Shown here in pieces: positions 45,185-54,007 of a stretch of 64,000 nt of DNA. A program made the position numbers and the translations under genes. The notes under the pieces are model-generated. The model was not told the DNA's origin. It saw only the letters and a program-made list of their open reading frames with translations, and made no database searches. Numbering within the stretch: the first letter of the stretch is position 1; every line of letters starts with the position of its first letter. The DNA comes from Legionella_A sp963772805 (GTDB taxonomy: Bacteria > Pseudomonadota > Gammaproteobacteria > Legionellales > Legionellaceae), in the NCBI GenBank assembly GCA_963772805.1, contig CAVYYU010000005.1:124001-188000 (forward strand). The letters run 5' to 3'.

Positions 45185-46158
45185 TTATAGAAAGCTCTTT
45201 TAAACCCGCTTGGTGGCTTGCAAATGCCCACTTACAAACGCTCTACCCCACGCTGGTTCGCCGTCTGCAAGCACCGGTTGATAAGATGGAGCGTTTTGAG
45301 CTGCCCGATGGTGATTTTATTGATTTGGCGTGGGCGGTAAATGGTTTAAGCGCTGATGCACCTCTCGTGGTTCTGTTGCACGGGTTGGGTGGAAACGTTA
45401 ATTCGGCCTATGTGGCAGGCCTTTTGCATGCGTTTAATCGCTGTGGCTGGCGGGGTGTGCTCATGCATTTTCGCGGCGCAAGTCAGGAACCCAATCGCTT
45501 GCCACGTGCTTATCATTCAGGTGATACCGGTGATGTTGATTGTTTGTTGAAAGCATTGGCACAACGTGAACCGAATACTAAAAAAGCGCTGGTTGGCGTA
45601 TCTTTAGGCGGAAATGTGTTACTTAAATGGTTAGGCGAGCAGGGGTCGCAATCATTGGTGCAGGCTGCCGTGGCGGTTTCTGTGCCATTACAGCTACGCA
45701 TGGTCGCTGACCGGATTAATCAAGGTTTTTCACGTATTTACCAGGCGCATTTATTGGGTCGGTTGCGCCAAGTCTTTGCAAAAAAATGGGAAACACATTC
45801 AGAGAGCCTGCCGCCGTTGTTAGGTGATCTGGAATCGTTACGTTGTTTTTGGACTTTCGACGAAAATGTAACGGCACCCTTGCATGGTTTTGCAAATGTG
45901 CATGATTATTATCGGGAAGCAAGCTCACGCCAATATTTACCACGTATTGCAACCCCGACATTAATTATTCATGCGTTGGATGATCCGTTCATGACTCCAG
46001 ATGTTTTACCAACGGCGGATGAACTCTCTTCAGAAACTATCCTCGAACTCAGTAGGAAAGGCGGGCATGTTGGCTTTATCGCGGGTAATGTTCCCGGTAA
46101 GCCTGTTTATTGGTTAGAGCAACGTATACCGGAATTTTTGCGGCATCATCTGGATTAA
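45181..46158 (+). CDS. YheT-family alpha/beta hydrolase
   Basis: The 325-aa alpha/beta hydrolase has LLHGLGGNVNSAY (oxyanion region), the nucleophile elbow GVSLGGNVLLKWL and a terminal histidine motif KGGHVGFI. The N-terminus FKPAWWLANAHLQTLYP is the hallmark of the YheT/EMB8 subgroup, whose members act as esterases or lipases of poorly known substrates. It overlaps hemE by 4 bp. No direct link to heme synthesis is known; the coupling suggests only shared expression. Confidence 0.88.
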   Translation: MIIESSFKPAWWLANAHLQTLYPTLVRRLQAPVDKMERFELPDGDFIDLAWAVNGLSADAPLVVLLHGLGGNVNSAYVAGLLHAFNRCGWRGVLMHFRGASQEPNRLPRAYHSGDTGDVDCLLKALAQREPNTKKALVGVSLGGNVLLKWLGEQGSQSLVQAAVAVSVPLQLRMVADRINQGFSRIYQAHLLGRLRQVFAKKWETHSESLPPLLGDLESLRCFWTFDENVTAPLHGFANVHDYYREASSRQYLPRIATPTLIIHALDDPFMTPDVLPTADELSSETILELSRKGGHVGFIAGNVPGKPVYWLEQRIPEFLRHHLD

Positions 46159-46245
46159 TCACCAGTTGCTATAATATGTTATAATATTTTGCATAGTGGA
46201 TTAATTAAAATCTCGCGGGAATATTAACAAATTCAGGAGACCAAT

Positions 46246-46881
46246 ATGCCTCAATTAGGAAAAGCAGCAACCCAATTTTTACTATGGATGAATAACTACA
46301 AAGAATCACATCGTAAAAGTGGTGATTATGATGATCACAATAAAGCATTAGTTAGCTTTCTTAGTGCAGATCATGGATTTAAATACGTCAAAACCTTCGA
46401 CGATCTGTGTCAGTTAGCAGAGCTACTAGAAACAACATATGAGTTTAATACCAAAAACCCACCATGCTCACAGCTTGATTTTGCAATGGCTATTGAACGT
46501 GCCGATCCAGAATCGTTTGGTGATGTGAAACCTACCATGCCTGATGTTACAGCACTGGCACTAGCCGCTGAACACTTTGATAAATGGATGAATAACTACA
46601 AAGAATCACATCGTAAAAGTGGTGATTATGATGATCACAATAAAGCATTAGTTAGCTTTCTTAGTGCAGATCATGGGTTTAAATACGTCAAAACCTTCGA
46701 CGACCTGTGTCAGTTAGCAGAATCACTACAAGCAAAAAAATATGATACCAAAAACCCACCATGCACACGTGCCGATTTTGCGAAGGCTATTGAACGTGCC
46801 GATCCAGAATCGTTTGGTGGTGTAAAACCTACTACCGGAGAAAATGATGAGCATCATGGCGAATATAAACGAACAAATTAA
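46246..46881 (+). CDS. hypothetical protein of two duplicated halves, 211 aa
   Basis: The 211-aa soluble protein consists of two copies of a unit of about 100 residues. Each unit has WMNNYKESHRKSGDYDDHNK, then ALVSFLSADHGFKYVKTFDD, then LCQLAE, and later TKNPPC and AIERADPESFG. I do not know the family. AGGAG lies before the ATG. The unit looks helical and polar with no export signal. It is flanked downstream by a strong hairpin and a 90-bp palindromic element, and its upstream region is AT-rich. Confidence 0.65.
   Translation: MPQLGKAATQFLLWMNNYKESHRKSGDYDDHNKALVSFLSADHGFKYVKTFDDLCQLAELLETTYEFNTKNPPCSQLDFAMAIERADPESFGDVKPTMPDVTALALAAEHFDKWMNNYKESHRKSGDYDDHNKALVSFLSADHGFKYVKTFDDLCQLAESLQAKKYDTKNPPCTRADFAKAIERADPESFGGVKPTTGENDEHHGEYKRTN
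46284..46721 (+). repeat. 138-bp direct repeat inside the 211-aa gene
   Basis: 46284-46421 and 46584-46721 differ at only two positions (46377 and 46404 against their counterparts), with an offset of exactly 300 bp. Identity drops sharply outside this core, so the core is either newly duplicated or kept alike by gene conversion. Confidence 0.85.
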
Positions 46882-46952
46882 TGCGCAGACTTCTAGGAAA
46901 ATTATGTAGTTATGTTGGTTTCGTTTTTTTGCGACCCAATCCGACTTTAAGT

Positions 46953-46988
46953 CTATTTTTAGGATTTTTATCAAAAGCCTAAAAATAG
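46953..46988 (+). terminator. hairpin terminator after the duplicated-halves gene
   Basis: A perfect 11-bp stem pairs CTATTTTTAGG with CCTAAAAATAG around a 14-nt loop, about 70 bp past the stop. The stem is AT-rich. It is also near the 3' end of the convergent DAHP synthase gene and may serve both strands. Confidence 0.5.
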
Positions 46989-47047
46989 TTCTAAATAGGG
47001 TCAGCGATGCATATGATACCGAAAAATATGCATTATTTATCTGTACA

Positions 47048-47137
47048 GTAGGTTGGCGCTGAGCGATAGCGAAGCCCAACGATAGTGGCACGGGAAGTTC
47101 CCCTGTTGGGCTTCGCTCTCGCTCAGCGCCAACCTAC
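47048..47137. repeat. 90-bp palindromic repeat element, copy 2
   Basis: The 33-bp arms (47048-47080 and 47105-47137) have one mismatch and a 24-nt loop. Arms and loop core match the element at 4332-4421. It fills most of the 304-bp gap between the 211-aa gene and the convergent DAHP synthase gene; I see no gene in that gap. Confidence 0.88.
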
Positions 47138-47185
47138 AACAACCGATCAACACTAAATGGAAACGATACTCGCTCGCTCTATCTT

Positions 47186-48526
47186 CTAATTTTCAACCGG
47201 GCTGAATTGCCGACTCAACTGAATAGCCATTTCCAATGATTGCTCATAATTCAAGCGTGGATCAACCAGGCTATGGTATGCCTCATTTAAATCATCTGCC
47301 GCGAGTCCGCGTGCGCCTCCGATGCATTCGGTGACATTGTCGCCGGTTAATTCAAAATGCACGCCACCCAAATGGCTGCCCATTTCACGATGAATTTTCA
47401 AGGCTTGCAGTAACTCAAATAAAATATTATCGAAATGCCTGGTTTTAATTCCGGAGTTGGTCGTTTCAGTATTGCCATGCATGGGGTCGCAGGACCAGGT
47501 CACTGGAATCTTGGTCGCAGTTACCGCATCAATGAGGGGTGGCAGCAGTCTGTCGATGTCTTTCGCGCCCATGCGGGTGATCAATAAAATGCGTCCTTCT
47601 TCGTGCTCAGGATTCATGCGTTCTAATATCTCGGATATCCACTCCGTAGTGGCACCTTGCCCTACTTTAATGCCTATGGGATTTTGTATTCCACGTAAAA
47701 ATTCGACGTGAGCGCTATTGAGTTTTGCCGTTCGCATACCTATCCAGGGTAAGTGCGTGGATAAATTATACCAGAGCCCATCTGGCAAGCGGCGCGTTAG
47801 TGCTTGCTCATAATGCAAATGCAATGCTTCATGAGAGGTATAAAAATCAACCTTGTTGAGGTTGCTGCTGCGTAAGCCGTCAATGGATTCGAGGAAATCA
47901 AGTGAATCGGCTATGGAGCGCACTATCGTATGGTATTCCTCTGCCTGAGCCGAATGCTCAACAAATCCCAGATCCCAGCGTTGCGGATGATGCAGGTCTG
48001 CAAAGCCGCCCGCGAGTAGGGCGCGGATAAAATTCAGGGTCATCGCAGCACAACTATATCCTTGCAACATTAGTTTTGGATTGGGTGTGCGTGAGGCTAG
48101 GTCAAATCCTGGAGAATTGACTAAATCACCACGGTAGCTGGGTAGGGTGATGCCATCAATTGTTTCATGGTCAGAAGAGCGTGGTTTGGCATATTGGCCG
48201 GCAATGCGTCCTATACGTACGATGGGTTTGCGCATGCCATAGATCAGCACCAAACTCATTTGTAATAGGATTTTTAGCTTGTTGCTGATGACATTGGAGC
48301 GGCAATCATTAAAGGATTCGGCACAATCACCACCCTGTAAAATAAAGGATTCACCGCGGCCTGCACTTGCAATAGCCTGTTTTAAGTTTTTAACTTCACC
48401 GCTGCTAACCAAGGGCGGCAGTTGGCTTAATTGTTCAACAACACGGGTAACTTGCTCCTCATCGGGGTAACTGGCGGCTTGTTCATAAGGGTATTGCAAC
48501 CAGGATGTAGGTGACCATTGCTGCAT
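47186..48526 (-). CDS. class II 3-deoxy-7-phosphoheptulonate (DAHP) synthase
   Basis: The 446-aa enzyme joins phosphoenolpyruvate and erythrose-4-phosphate, the first step of the shikimate pathway. It is the plant-like class II type, seen in the opening WSPTSWLQYP, the metal-ligand region LQGGDCAESF, the GRIAGQYAKPRS motif, WSCDPMHGNT and GGVHFELTGDNVTEC. Class II enzymes are unrelated in sequence to E. coli AroF/G/H. It is divergent from grpE with about 195 bp between. The ribosome binding site before the ATG is weak. Confidence 0.94.
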   Translation of the reverse strand: MQQWSPTSWLQYPYEQAASYPDEEQVTRVVEQLSQLPPLVSSGEVKNLKQAIASAGRGESFILQGGDCAESFNDCRSNVISNKLKILLQMSLVLIYGMRKPIVRIGRIAGQYAKPRSSDHETIDGITLPSYRGDLVNSPGFDLASRTPNPKLMLQGYSCAAMTLNFIRALLAGGFADLHHPQRWDLGFVEHSAQAEEYHTIVRSIADSLDFLESIDGLRSSNLNKVDFYTSHEALHLHYEQALTRRLPDGLWYNLSTHLPWIGMRTAKLNSAHVEFLRGIQNPIGIKVGQGATTEWISEILERMNPEHEEGRILLITRMGAKDIDRLLPPLIDAVTATKIPVTWSCDPMHGNTETTNSGIKTRHFDNILFELLQALKIHREMGSHLGGVHFELTGDNVTECIGGARGLAADDLNEAYHSLVDPRLNYEQSLEMAIQLSRQFSPVEN

Positions 48527-48662
48527 ATCAAAAACCTTAACGTTCTAATGGATATATAAAAATCCAAGTATGCAATGAATGAACAATCGCTGCAAGTTGG
48601 GTTTAAAATAGGGCTAGTGTTTATTGGCTATAAATTAAGACTGCACTTTTTTATTTTTTAGA

Positions 48663-48690
48663 CTTGATTTCTCAATAACCGGCCTCATAT
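48663..48690 (+). promoter_or_regulatory. sigma-32-like heat-shock promoter of grpE
   Basis: -35 CTTGATT (48663-48669) and -10 CCTCATAT (48683-48690) are separated by 13 bp. This closely matches the sigma-32 consensus CTTGAAA-N13-CCCCATNT. It lies 32 bp before the grpE start. Confidence 0.75.
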
Positions 48691-48721
48691 ATATTTGCAA
48701 TTAACTCAGGAGCGTTTTTAG

Positions 48722-49327
48722 ATGAGCGAAAAACATAAAAAAGACTGGAATAAAGTAAAAGAAGATAGTCTTGTGCAAGATGAGCATGATTTGGAAGATA
48801 TCCTGGATGAGGCTGATGAGTCAGATATAAGCCCTGCCGCCCTGGATCATCCCTCATACCTTGCGCTTGAAGAAAAATTAACGTTGGCGGAACAGCAAGC
48901 CCATGAGAATTGGGAAAAATCGATACGTGCAGTCGCTGAATTGGATAATGTGCGTCGTCGCGCCGAGCGTGATATCGAAAATGCGCATCGTTATGGTTTG
49001 GAAAAATTCGTGAATTCGCTCTTGCCTGTGTTGGATAGTCTGGAACAAGCATTGCAGATGGCTGAGCAACATGAAGACGTTGGCATGAAAGAAGGCATTG
49101 AGTTGACAATAAAATTGTTTCTTGATGTGCTGGGCAAGCAAAATGTTGAGCGTTTTGATCCAGAAGGTGAGGTTTTCGACCCGCAACAGCATGAAGCAAT
49201 GTCTATACAGGAAGCTAATGGTGTAGCGCCGAATACCGTGATCGCAGTATTCCAAAAAGGATACAAACTCAATGATCGAGTTATTCGACCGGCGCGGGTA
49301 ATTGTATCGAAAAACAAAGCCAATTAA
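48722..49327 (+). CDS. grpE: nucleotide exchange factor GrpE
   Basis: The 201-aa protein has an acidic N-terminal tail (DEHDLEDILDEADESD), a long coiled coil with LDNVRRRAERDIENAHRYG, and the C-terminal beta-wing with FDPEGEVFDPQQHEAM and GYKLNDRVIRPARVIVSK. GrpE releases ADP from DnaK. It is preceded by its own sigma-32-like promoter and a good AGGAG site, and followed after 79 bp by dnaK, which has a second heat-shock promoter. Confidence 0.96.
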   Translation: MSEKHKKDWNKVKEDSLVQDEHDLEDILDEADESDISPAALDHPSYLALEEKLTLAEQQAHENWEKSIRAVAELDNVRRRAERDIENAHRYGLEKFVNSLLPVLDSLEQALQMAEQHEDVGMKEGIELTIKLFLDVLGKQNVERFDPEGEVFDPQQHEAMSIQEANGVAPNTVIAVFQKGYKLNDRVIRPARVIVSKNKAN

Positions 49328-49336
49328 TTAAAAAGA

Positions 49337-49364
49337 CTTGAAATTGGCATTTAAACCCCCATAT
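49337..49364 (+). promoter_or_regulatory. sigma-32 heat-shock promoter of dnaK
   Basis: -35 CTTGAAA (49337-49343) and -10 CCCCATAT (49357-49364) with a 13-bp spacer match the sigma-32 consensus at every defined position. It lies between grpE and dnaK, so dnaK can be induced separately. Confidence 0.88.
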
Positions 49365-49406
49365 GCAAACTATTGCATACTATACAACTGATTGGAGTGA
49401 GAAATA

Positions 49407-51338
49407 ATGGCAAAAGTGATTGGAATTGACTTAGGTACAACCAACTCATGCGTTGCAGTAATGGAGGGTGGTAAACCTCGCGTAATTGAAAACAGCGAAG
49501 GGCACCGCACTACACCATCTATCGTTGCCTACACTGCTGATGGCGAAGTGTTAGTCGGACAAGCTGCTAAGCGTCAGGCTGTTACGAACCCGAATGACAC
49601 ATTATTTGCGATTAAACGGCTGATTGGTCGCCGTTTTGATGATCAAGTCGTGCAAAAAGACATTAAGATGGTGCCTTACAAAATTATTAAAGCCACCAAT
49701 GGCGATGCTTGGGTACGTGTCAAAGATGATGATAAGGCGCCACCACAAATTTCGGCTGAAGTTTTGCGAAAAATGAAAAAAACAGCTGAAGATTATTTAG
49801 GCGAAGAAGTCACTGAAGCGGTTATTACTGTACCTGCTTATTTCAATGACTCACAACGTCAGGCTACTAAAGATGCAGGGCGTATTGCTGGTCTTGAAGT
49901 GAAGCGTATTATCAATGAACCAACTGCTGCAGCACTGGCTTATGGTATGGATAAAAAACGTGGCGATTCAGTGATTGCGGTGTATGACCTTGGTGGTGGT
50001 ACGTTCGATATTTCTATTATTGAAATTGCGGCTGTTGATGGCGAACACCAGTTTGAAGTGTTGGCAACTAATGGCGATACGTTCTTAGGCGGTGAAGACT
50101 TTGACATGGCGTTGATTGAATATTTGGCGGCAGAATTCAAAAAAGACACCGGTATTGATTTGCACAGCGATCCACTTGCTTTGCAACGTCTTAAGGAAGC
50201 AGCAGAAAAAGCTAAAATTGAGCTTTCGTCAGCTCAGCAAACGGATGTGAATCTACCTTATATCACTGCAGATGCGTCAGGTCCTAAGCATTTGAACTTA
50301 AAATTGACTCGTGCCAAGCTTGAATCATTGGTTGAAAAATTGGTTGAACGCACCGTCGAGCCTTGCAAAATTGCACTGAAAGATGCTGGTTTAACCATAA
50401 GCCAAATCAATGAAGTTATTCTTGTTGGTGGTCAAACACGTATGCCAATGGTGCAAAAAACAGTACAAGACTTCTTCGGCAAAGAGCCAAGAAAAGACGT
50501 AAATCCGGATGAAGCTGTGGCCGTTGGTGCTGCAATTCAAGCCGCTGTATTGTCAGGCGAAGTGAAAGATATTTTGTTGTTGGACGTGACCCCCTTGTCA
50601 TTAGGTATTGAAACAATGGGTGGCGTGATGACGAAGCTGATTGAAAAAAACACCACGATTCCGACCAAAGCGAATCAAGTGTTTTCAACGGCTGACGATA
50701 GCCAAACAGCGGTAACAGTTCATGTGTTGCAAGGTGAGCGCGAGCAAGCGTCTGCCAATAAATCTTTGGGACGTTTTGACTTGGCTGATATCCCTGCAGC
50801 GCCACGTGGTGTGCCACAAATTGAAGTGACATTTGATATCGATGCCAATGGTATCTTGAATGTATCTGCTAAAGATAAAGCCACTGGCAAAGCGCAATCC
50901 ATCGTGATTAAAGCTTCTAGTGGATTAAGTGATGAAGAAGTAGCTGCCATGGTACAAGATGCTCAGGCGCATGCTGAAGATGATAAAAAATTCAAGGAAC
51001 TGGCTGATTTACGTAACCAGGCTGATAGCATGCTTCATAACAGTGAAAAATCGTTACTGGATTTGGCTGGTGAATTGTCTGAAGAAGAGAAACAAGAGAT
51101 TGAAACAGCTATTGCTGATTTGAAGGAAGTTGTGAAAGGCAATGACAAGGTTCAAATTGAAGATAAGCTGAAAGTATTAACTAACGTTTCTGGTAAAATG
51201 GCCGAACGTGTCTATGCCAAAAAATCTGCAGAAGGTCAAACGGCGGGTGAAGAGCAACCACAGGATGGCACTGCCGCAAATGAAGATGAAAGCGTTGTTG
51301 ATGCTGAGTTTGAAGAAGTGAAGGAAGATAAAAAATAA
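49407..51338 (+). CDS. dnaK: molecular chaperone DnaK (Hsp70)
   Basis: The 643-aa Hsp70 starts MAKVIGIDLGTTNSCVAVM and has all ATPase signatures (VYDLGGGTFDISIIEI, LVGGQTRMPMVQK), the linker DILLLDVTPLSLGIE with the peptide-binding domain, and the acidic C-terminal lid ending VVDAEFEEVKEDKK. It folds proteins with DnaJ and GrpE, both encoded alongside. The gene follows a consensus sigma-32 promoter and is followed by a hairpin with a T-run. Confidence 0.98.
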   Translation: MAKVIGIDLGTTNSCVAVMEGGKPRVIENSEGHRTTPSIVAYTADGEVLVGQAAKRQAVTNPNDTLFAIKRLIGRRFDDQVVQKDIKMVPYKIIKATNGDAWVRVKDDDKAPPQISAEVLRKMKKTAEDYLGEEVTEAVITVPAYFNDSQRQATKDAGRIAGLEVKRIINEPTAAALAYGMDKKRGDSVIAVYDLGGGTFDISIIEIAAVDGEHQFEVLATNGDTFLGGEDFDMALIEYLAAEFKKDTGIDLHSDPLALQRLKEAAEKAKIELSSAQQTDVNLPYITADASGPKHLNLKLTRAKLESLVEKLVERTVEPCKIALKDAGLTISQINEVILVGGQTRMPMVQKTVQDFFGKEPRKDVNPDEAVAVGAAIQAAVLSGEVKDILLLDVTPLSLGIETMGGVMTKLIEKNTTIPTKANQVFSTADDSQTAVTVHVLQGEREQASANKSLGRFDLADIPAAPRGVPQIEVTFDIDANGILNVSAKDKATGKAQSIVIKASSGLSDEEVAAMVQDAQAHAEDDKKFKELADLRNQADSMLHNSEKSLLDLAGELSEEEKQEIETAIADLKEVVKGNDKVQIEDKLKVLTNVSGKMAERVYAKKSAEGQTAGEEQPQDGTAANEDESVVDAEFEEVKEDKK

Positions 51339-51381
51339 GCAGGCTAAAGTAGTCAATTTATATGGCTGTTTTATCGATGAT

Positions 51382-51410
51382 TGGGGCGTGTTTTTACATG
51401 GCCCCATTTT
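51382..51410 (+). terminator. Rho-independent terminator after dnaK
   Basis: A 6-bp GC-rich stem, TGGGGC with GCCCCA (51382-51387 and 51401-51406), is followed by TTTT. It lies 43 bp past the dnaK stop and probably lowers dnaJ expression relative to dnaK. Confidence 0.55.
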
Positions 51411-51493
51411 AGTTTATAGCGATGTAACGTTTTACCGTGGTTGAATTTATGGTGAATGGTTGCAAAATAACTAATTCTTAGTGTGAGTGTTCA

Positions 51494-52618
51494 ATGCAAC
51501 AGCAGGATTATTACGAACTTCTTGGCGTGAACCGCAGTGCCGGTGAAGCTGAAATTAAAAAGGCCTATCGCAAATTGGCGATGAAACATCATCCCGATAG
51601 GAACCCAGACGATCAAAGCGCTGAAGAAAAATTCAAAGAGATACAAAAGGCTTATGCCGTACTATCCGATCCAAAAAAACGGGCGGCTTACGATCAATTT
51701 GGTCATGCAGGCGTAGATGCAGCAATGGGTGGCGGACACGGTGGGTTTGGCGGCTTTGGTGATGTGTTCGAAGACATCTTTGAAAACATTTTTTCTGGCG
51801 GACGTCGACAACAGCGACAGTCACACGGGCAACGTGGGGCTGACCTGCAGTACAATATCCAATTGACTTTGGAAGAAGCTGCCCACGGCAAGCAAATTGA
51901 AATAACTGTGCCACGTCATACCAACTGTAAAACCTGCGAAGGCAGCGGTGCCAAAACAGGCAGTAAGCCACAATCATGCGAAACGTGTAATGGCATGGGG
52001 CAGGTTCGCATACAACAAGGATTTTTTTCCATTCAACAAACATGCCCTAGCTGTCATGGTGAGGGGAAAGTCATCACTGAACCATGCACCGATTGTCATG
52101 GGCAGGGTCGGGTGCGTGAAAATAAAAAATTGACCGTAAAAATTCCTGCCGGCGTTGATAACGGCGATCGTGTGCGTTTAATGGGTGAAGGCGAGGCGGG
52201 CATTCACGGAGGGCCTGCTGGCGACCTGTATGTGCAAGTCAGTATGAAGCAGCATGCTATTTTTGAGCGTCATGAAAGTGATTTGCATTGTGAAGTGCCG
52301 ATTAGCTTTGTAACGGCGTCCATTGGCGGCTCAATAGAAGTACCGACCTTGGAAGGGCGTGTGACTTTGAAAATTCCGGCAGAGACACAAACGGGTAAAT
52401 CATTCCGCTTGCGCGGCAAAGGCATGAAATCAGTTCGCGGCCACGGTACAGGTGATTTACTCTGCAAAGTGGTGGTCGAAACGCCAGTTAATCTGTCCAA
52501 AGAACAAAAAGAATTATTAGCCCAATTGAATGAGTCCCTGGAAAAAGGCAAGCATTCACCAAAATCCAGCTCTTGGTTTGATGGCGTAAAAAAGTTTTTT
52601 GAGGACATGAAATTCTGA
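51494..52618 (+). CDS. dnaJ: molecular chaperone DnaJ (Hsp40)
   Basis: The 374-aa type I J-protein has the J domain with HPD at residues 33-35, a Gly/Phe-rich linker (GGGHGGFGGFGDVFED), four zinc-binding CxxCxGxG repeats (CKTCEGSG, CETCNGMG, CPSCHGEG, CTDCHGQG) and the C-terminal substrate-binding domains. It stimulates DnaK ATPase and delivers clients. It follows dnaK after 155 bp holding a probable terminator. Confidence 0.98.
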   Translation: MQQQDYYELLGVNRSAGEAEIKKAYRKLAMKHHPDRNPDDQSAEEKFKEIQKAYAVLSDPKKRAAYDQFGHAGVDAAMGGGHGGFGGFGDVFEDIFENIFSGGRRQQRQSHGQRGADLQYNIQLTLEEAAHGKQIEITVPRHTNCKTCEGSGAKTGSKPQSCETCNGMGQVRIQQGFFSIQQTCPSCHGEGKVITEPCTDCHGQGRVRENKKLTVKIPAGVDNGDRVRLMGEGEAGIHGGPAGDLYVQVSMKQHAIFERHESDLHCEVPISFVTASIGGSIEVPTLEGRVTLKIPAETQTGKSFRLRGKGMKSVRGHGTGDLLCKVVVETPVNLSKEQKELLAQLNESLEKGKHSPKSSSWFDGVKKFFEDMKF

Positions 52619-52662
52619 TAGTTGTACGTTATACTGCCCGCAGCCAAAATTGACGGTCTTCT

Positions 52663-52685
52663 CCTTCTCCCCTTGCGGGAGAAGG
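52663..52685. repeat. short palindromic repeat, CCTTCTCCC type
   Basis: CCTTCTCCC pairs with GGGAGAAGG around a 5-nt loop. A second stem (AAGGGGT with ACCCCTT, 52703-52709 and 52725-52731) follows. A related hairpin lies at 56504. It may end the dnaJ transcript; the 237-bp gap before carA holds nothing else that I recognise. Confidence 0.6.
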
Positions 52686-52855
52686 CGCCCGACAGGTCGG
52701 ATAAGGGGTGTTAATCAACCATTTACCCCTTTACGCGCCACCTATTTCCCCAAGGGAGCAGGGAGGTTCGAATCGACCTGCGTGCAAAGTTGATAGTGAA
52801 TGGCAAAGAAGATTGATGGAAACACTTACCCAGATTTAATCAAAAAGAGTTATCG

Positions 52856-53992
52856 ATGATCAATAAACCTGCAATATTAGTTCTTGCTGACGGCACAGTC
52901 TTGGAAGGTATTTCTGTCGGCGCTGAAGGTAGTAGCGTTGGTGAGTTGGTTTTTAATACGGCTATGACCGGCTATCAAGAGATGCTCACAGACCCATCCT
53001 ATGCTCGTCAAATTATTACGCTAACCACAGCGCATGTTGGTAATACTGGTTGTAATCCCGACGATATGGAATCGACTAGAGTATGGGCAAGTGGCTTGGT
53101 TATTCGCAATTGCGCTTTGTTGCACAGTAATTATCGTGCCCACCAATCATTGCCAGACTGGTTGAAAAAACACGGCGTTATCGCCATTGCCGGCATAGAC
53201 ACCCGTCAGCTTACTCGGCGTTTGCGTGAGCACGGTTCTATCGGCGCATGCATCAGCACCAGCGTTGCTGAAATTGAGCAGGCACGGGAAATGGCACAAG
53301 CATTCAGCGGTTTGGAGGGGGCTGACTTAGCGAAAGTGGTCTCGCGACAAACAATTGAACGATGGCACGAGGGTCGTGGTGAGTGGGCGCGCGCCTCCAA
53401 ACCAGCGCAATATCATGTTGTAGCGTATGATTTTGGTGTGAAATATGCCATCTTACGTATTTTGCATGATCTGGGCTGTCACATCACACTCGTTCCCGCG
53501 CAAACCTCAGCGGCTGACGTGATGGCACTGAATCCTGACGGTATATTTTTATCAAATGGGCCAGGTGACCCGCAAGCATGTGATTATGCTATCAGCGCAA
53601 CCCAAGACTTTTTAAAGGCCAATATTCCAGTGTTCGGCATTTGTCTCGGGTTCCAAATTTTAGCACTGGCCTGTGGTGGCAAATCATTAAAGATGAAATT
53701 TGGTCATCATGGCGCAAATCATCCTGTGCATGAAATTGAAGGCAAGAAGCAGGTATTTATTACCAGCCAAAACCATGGTTTCACCATCGATGAAGTGAGT
53801 TTGCCAGATTGTATACAAGCCACTCACCGTTCTTTATTTGACAACAGTTTACAAGGCATTATGCACCGCGATAAACCAGCGTTTGGTTTTCAAGGCCATC
53901 CTGAGGCGAGTCCCGGGCCGCATGATATAGAGGTAATTTTTGAGCAATTCATCAAAATGATGTCTGCTAGTTTAAGTGCTCAAAAGAATTAG
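52856..53992 (+). CDS. carA: carbamoyl-phosphate synthase small subunit
   Basis: The 378-aa glutaminase subunit has the N-terminal CPSase domain (MTGYQEMLTDPSYARQII, NTGCNPDDMES) and a class I amidotransferase domain with SNGPGDP, the nucleophile loop FGICLGFQILALACGG and the terminal HPEASPGPHD (His-Glu of the triad). It supplies ammonia to CarB for arginine and pyrimidine synthesis. Unusually, carB is not next: metK and ahcY lie between. metK starts 15 bp after the carA stop, so the genes probably share a transcript. Confidence 0.97.
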   Translation: MINKPAILVLADGTVLEGISVGAEGSSVGELVFNTAMTGYQEMLTDPSYARQIITLTTAHVGNTGCNPDDMESTRVWASGLVIRNCALLHSNYRAHQSLPDWLKKHGVIAIAGIDTRQLTRRLREHGSIGACISTSVAEIEQAREMAQAFSGLEGADLAKVVSRQTIERWHEGRGEWARASKPAQYHVVAYDFGVKYAILRILHDLGCHITLVPAQTSAADVMALNPDGIFLSNGPGDPQACDYAISATQDFLKANIPVFGICLGFQILALACGGKSLKMKFGHHGANHPVHEIEGKKQVFITSQNHGFTIDEVSLPDCIQATHRSLFDNSLQGIMHRDKPAFGFQGHPEASPGPHDIEVIFEQFIKMMSASLSAQKN

Positions 53993-54007
53993 AAAGGAGA
54001 ATACACT

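Noticed and set aside
48672..49323. Minus-strand frames opposite grpE
   Set aside because: GrpE is unmistakable on the plus strand; the opposite frames have low-complexity, unnatural composition.
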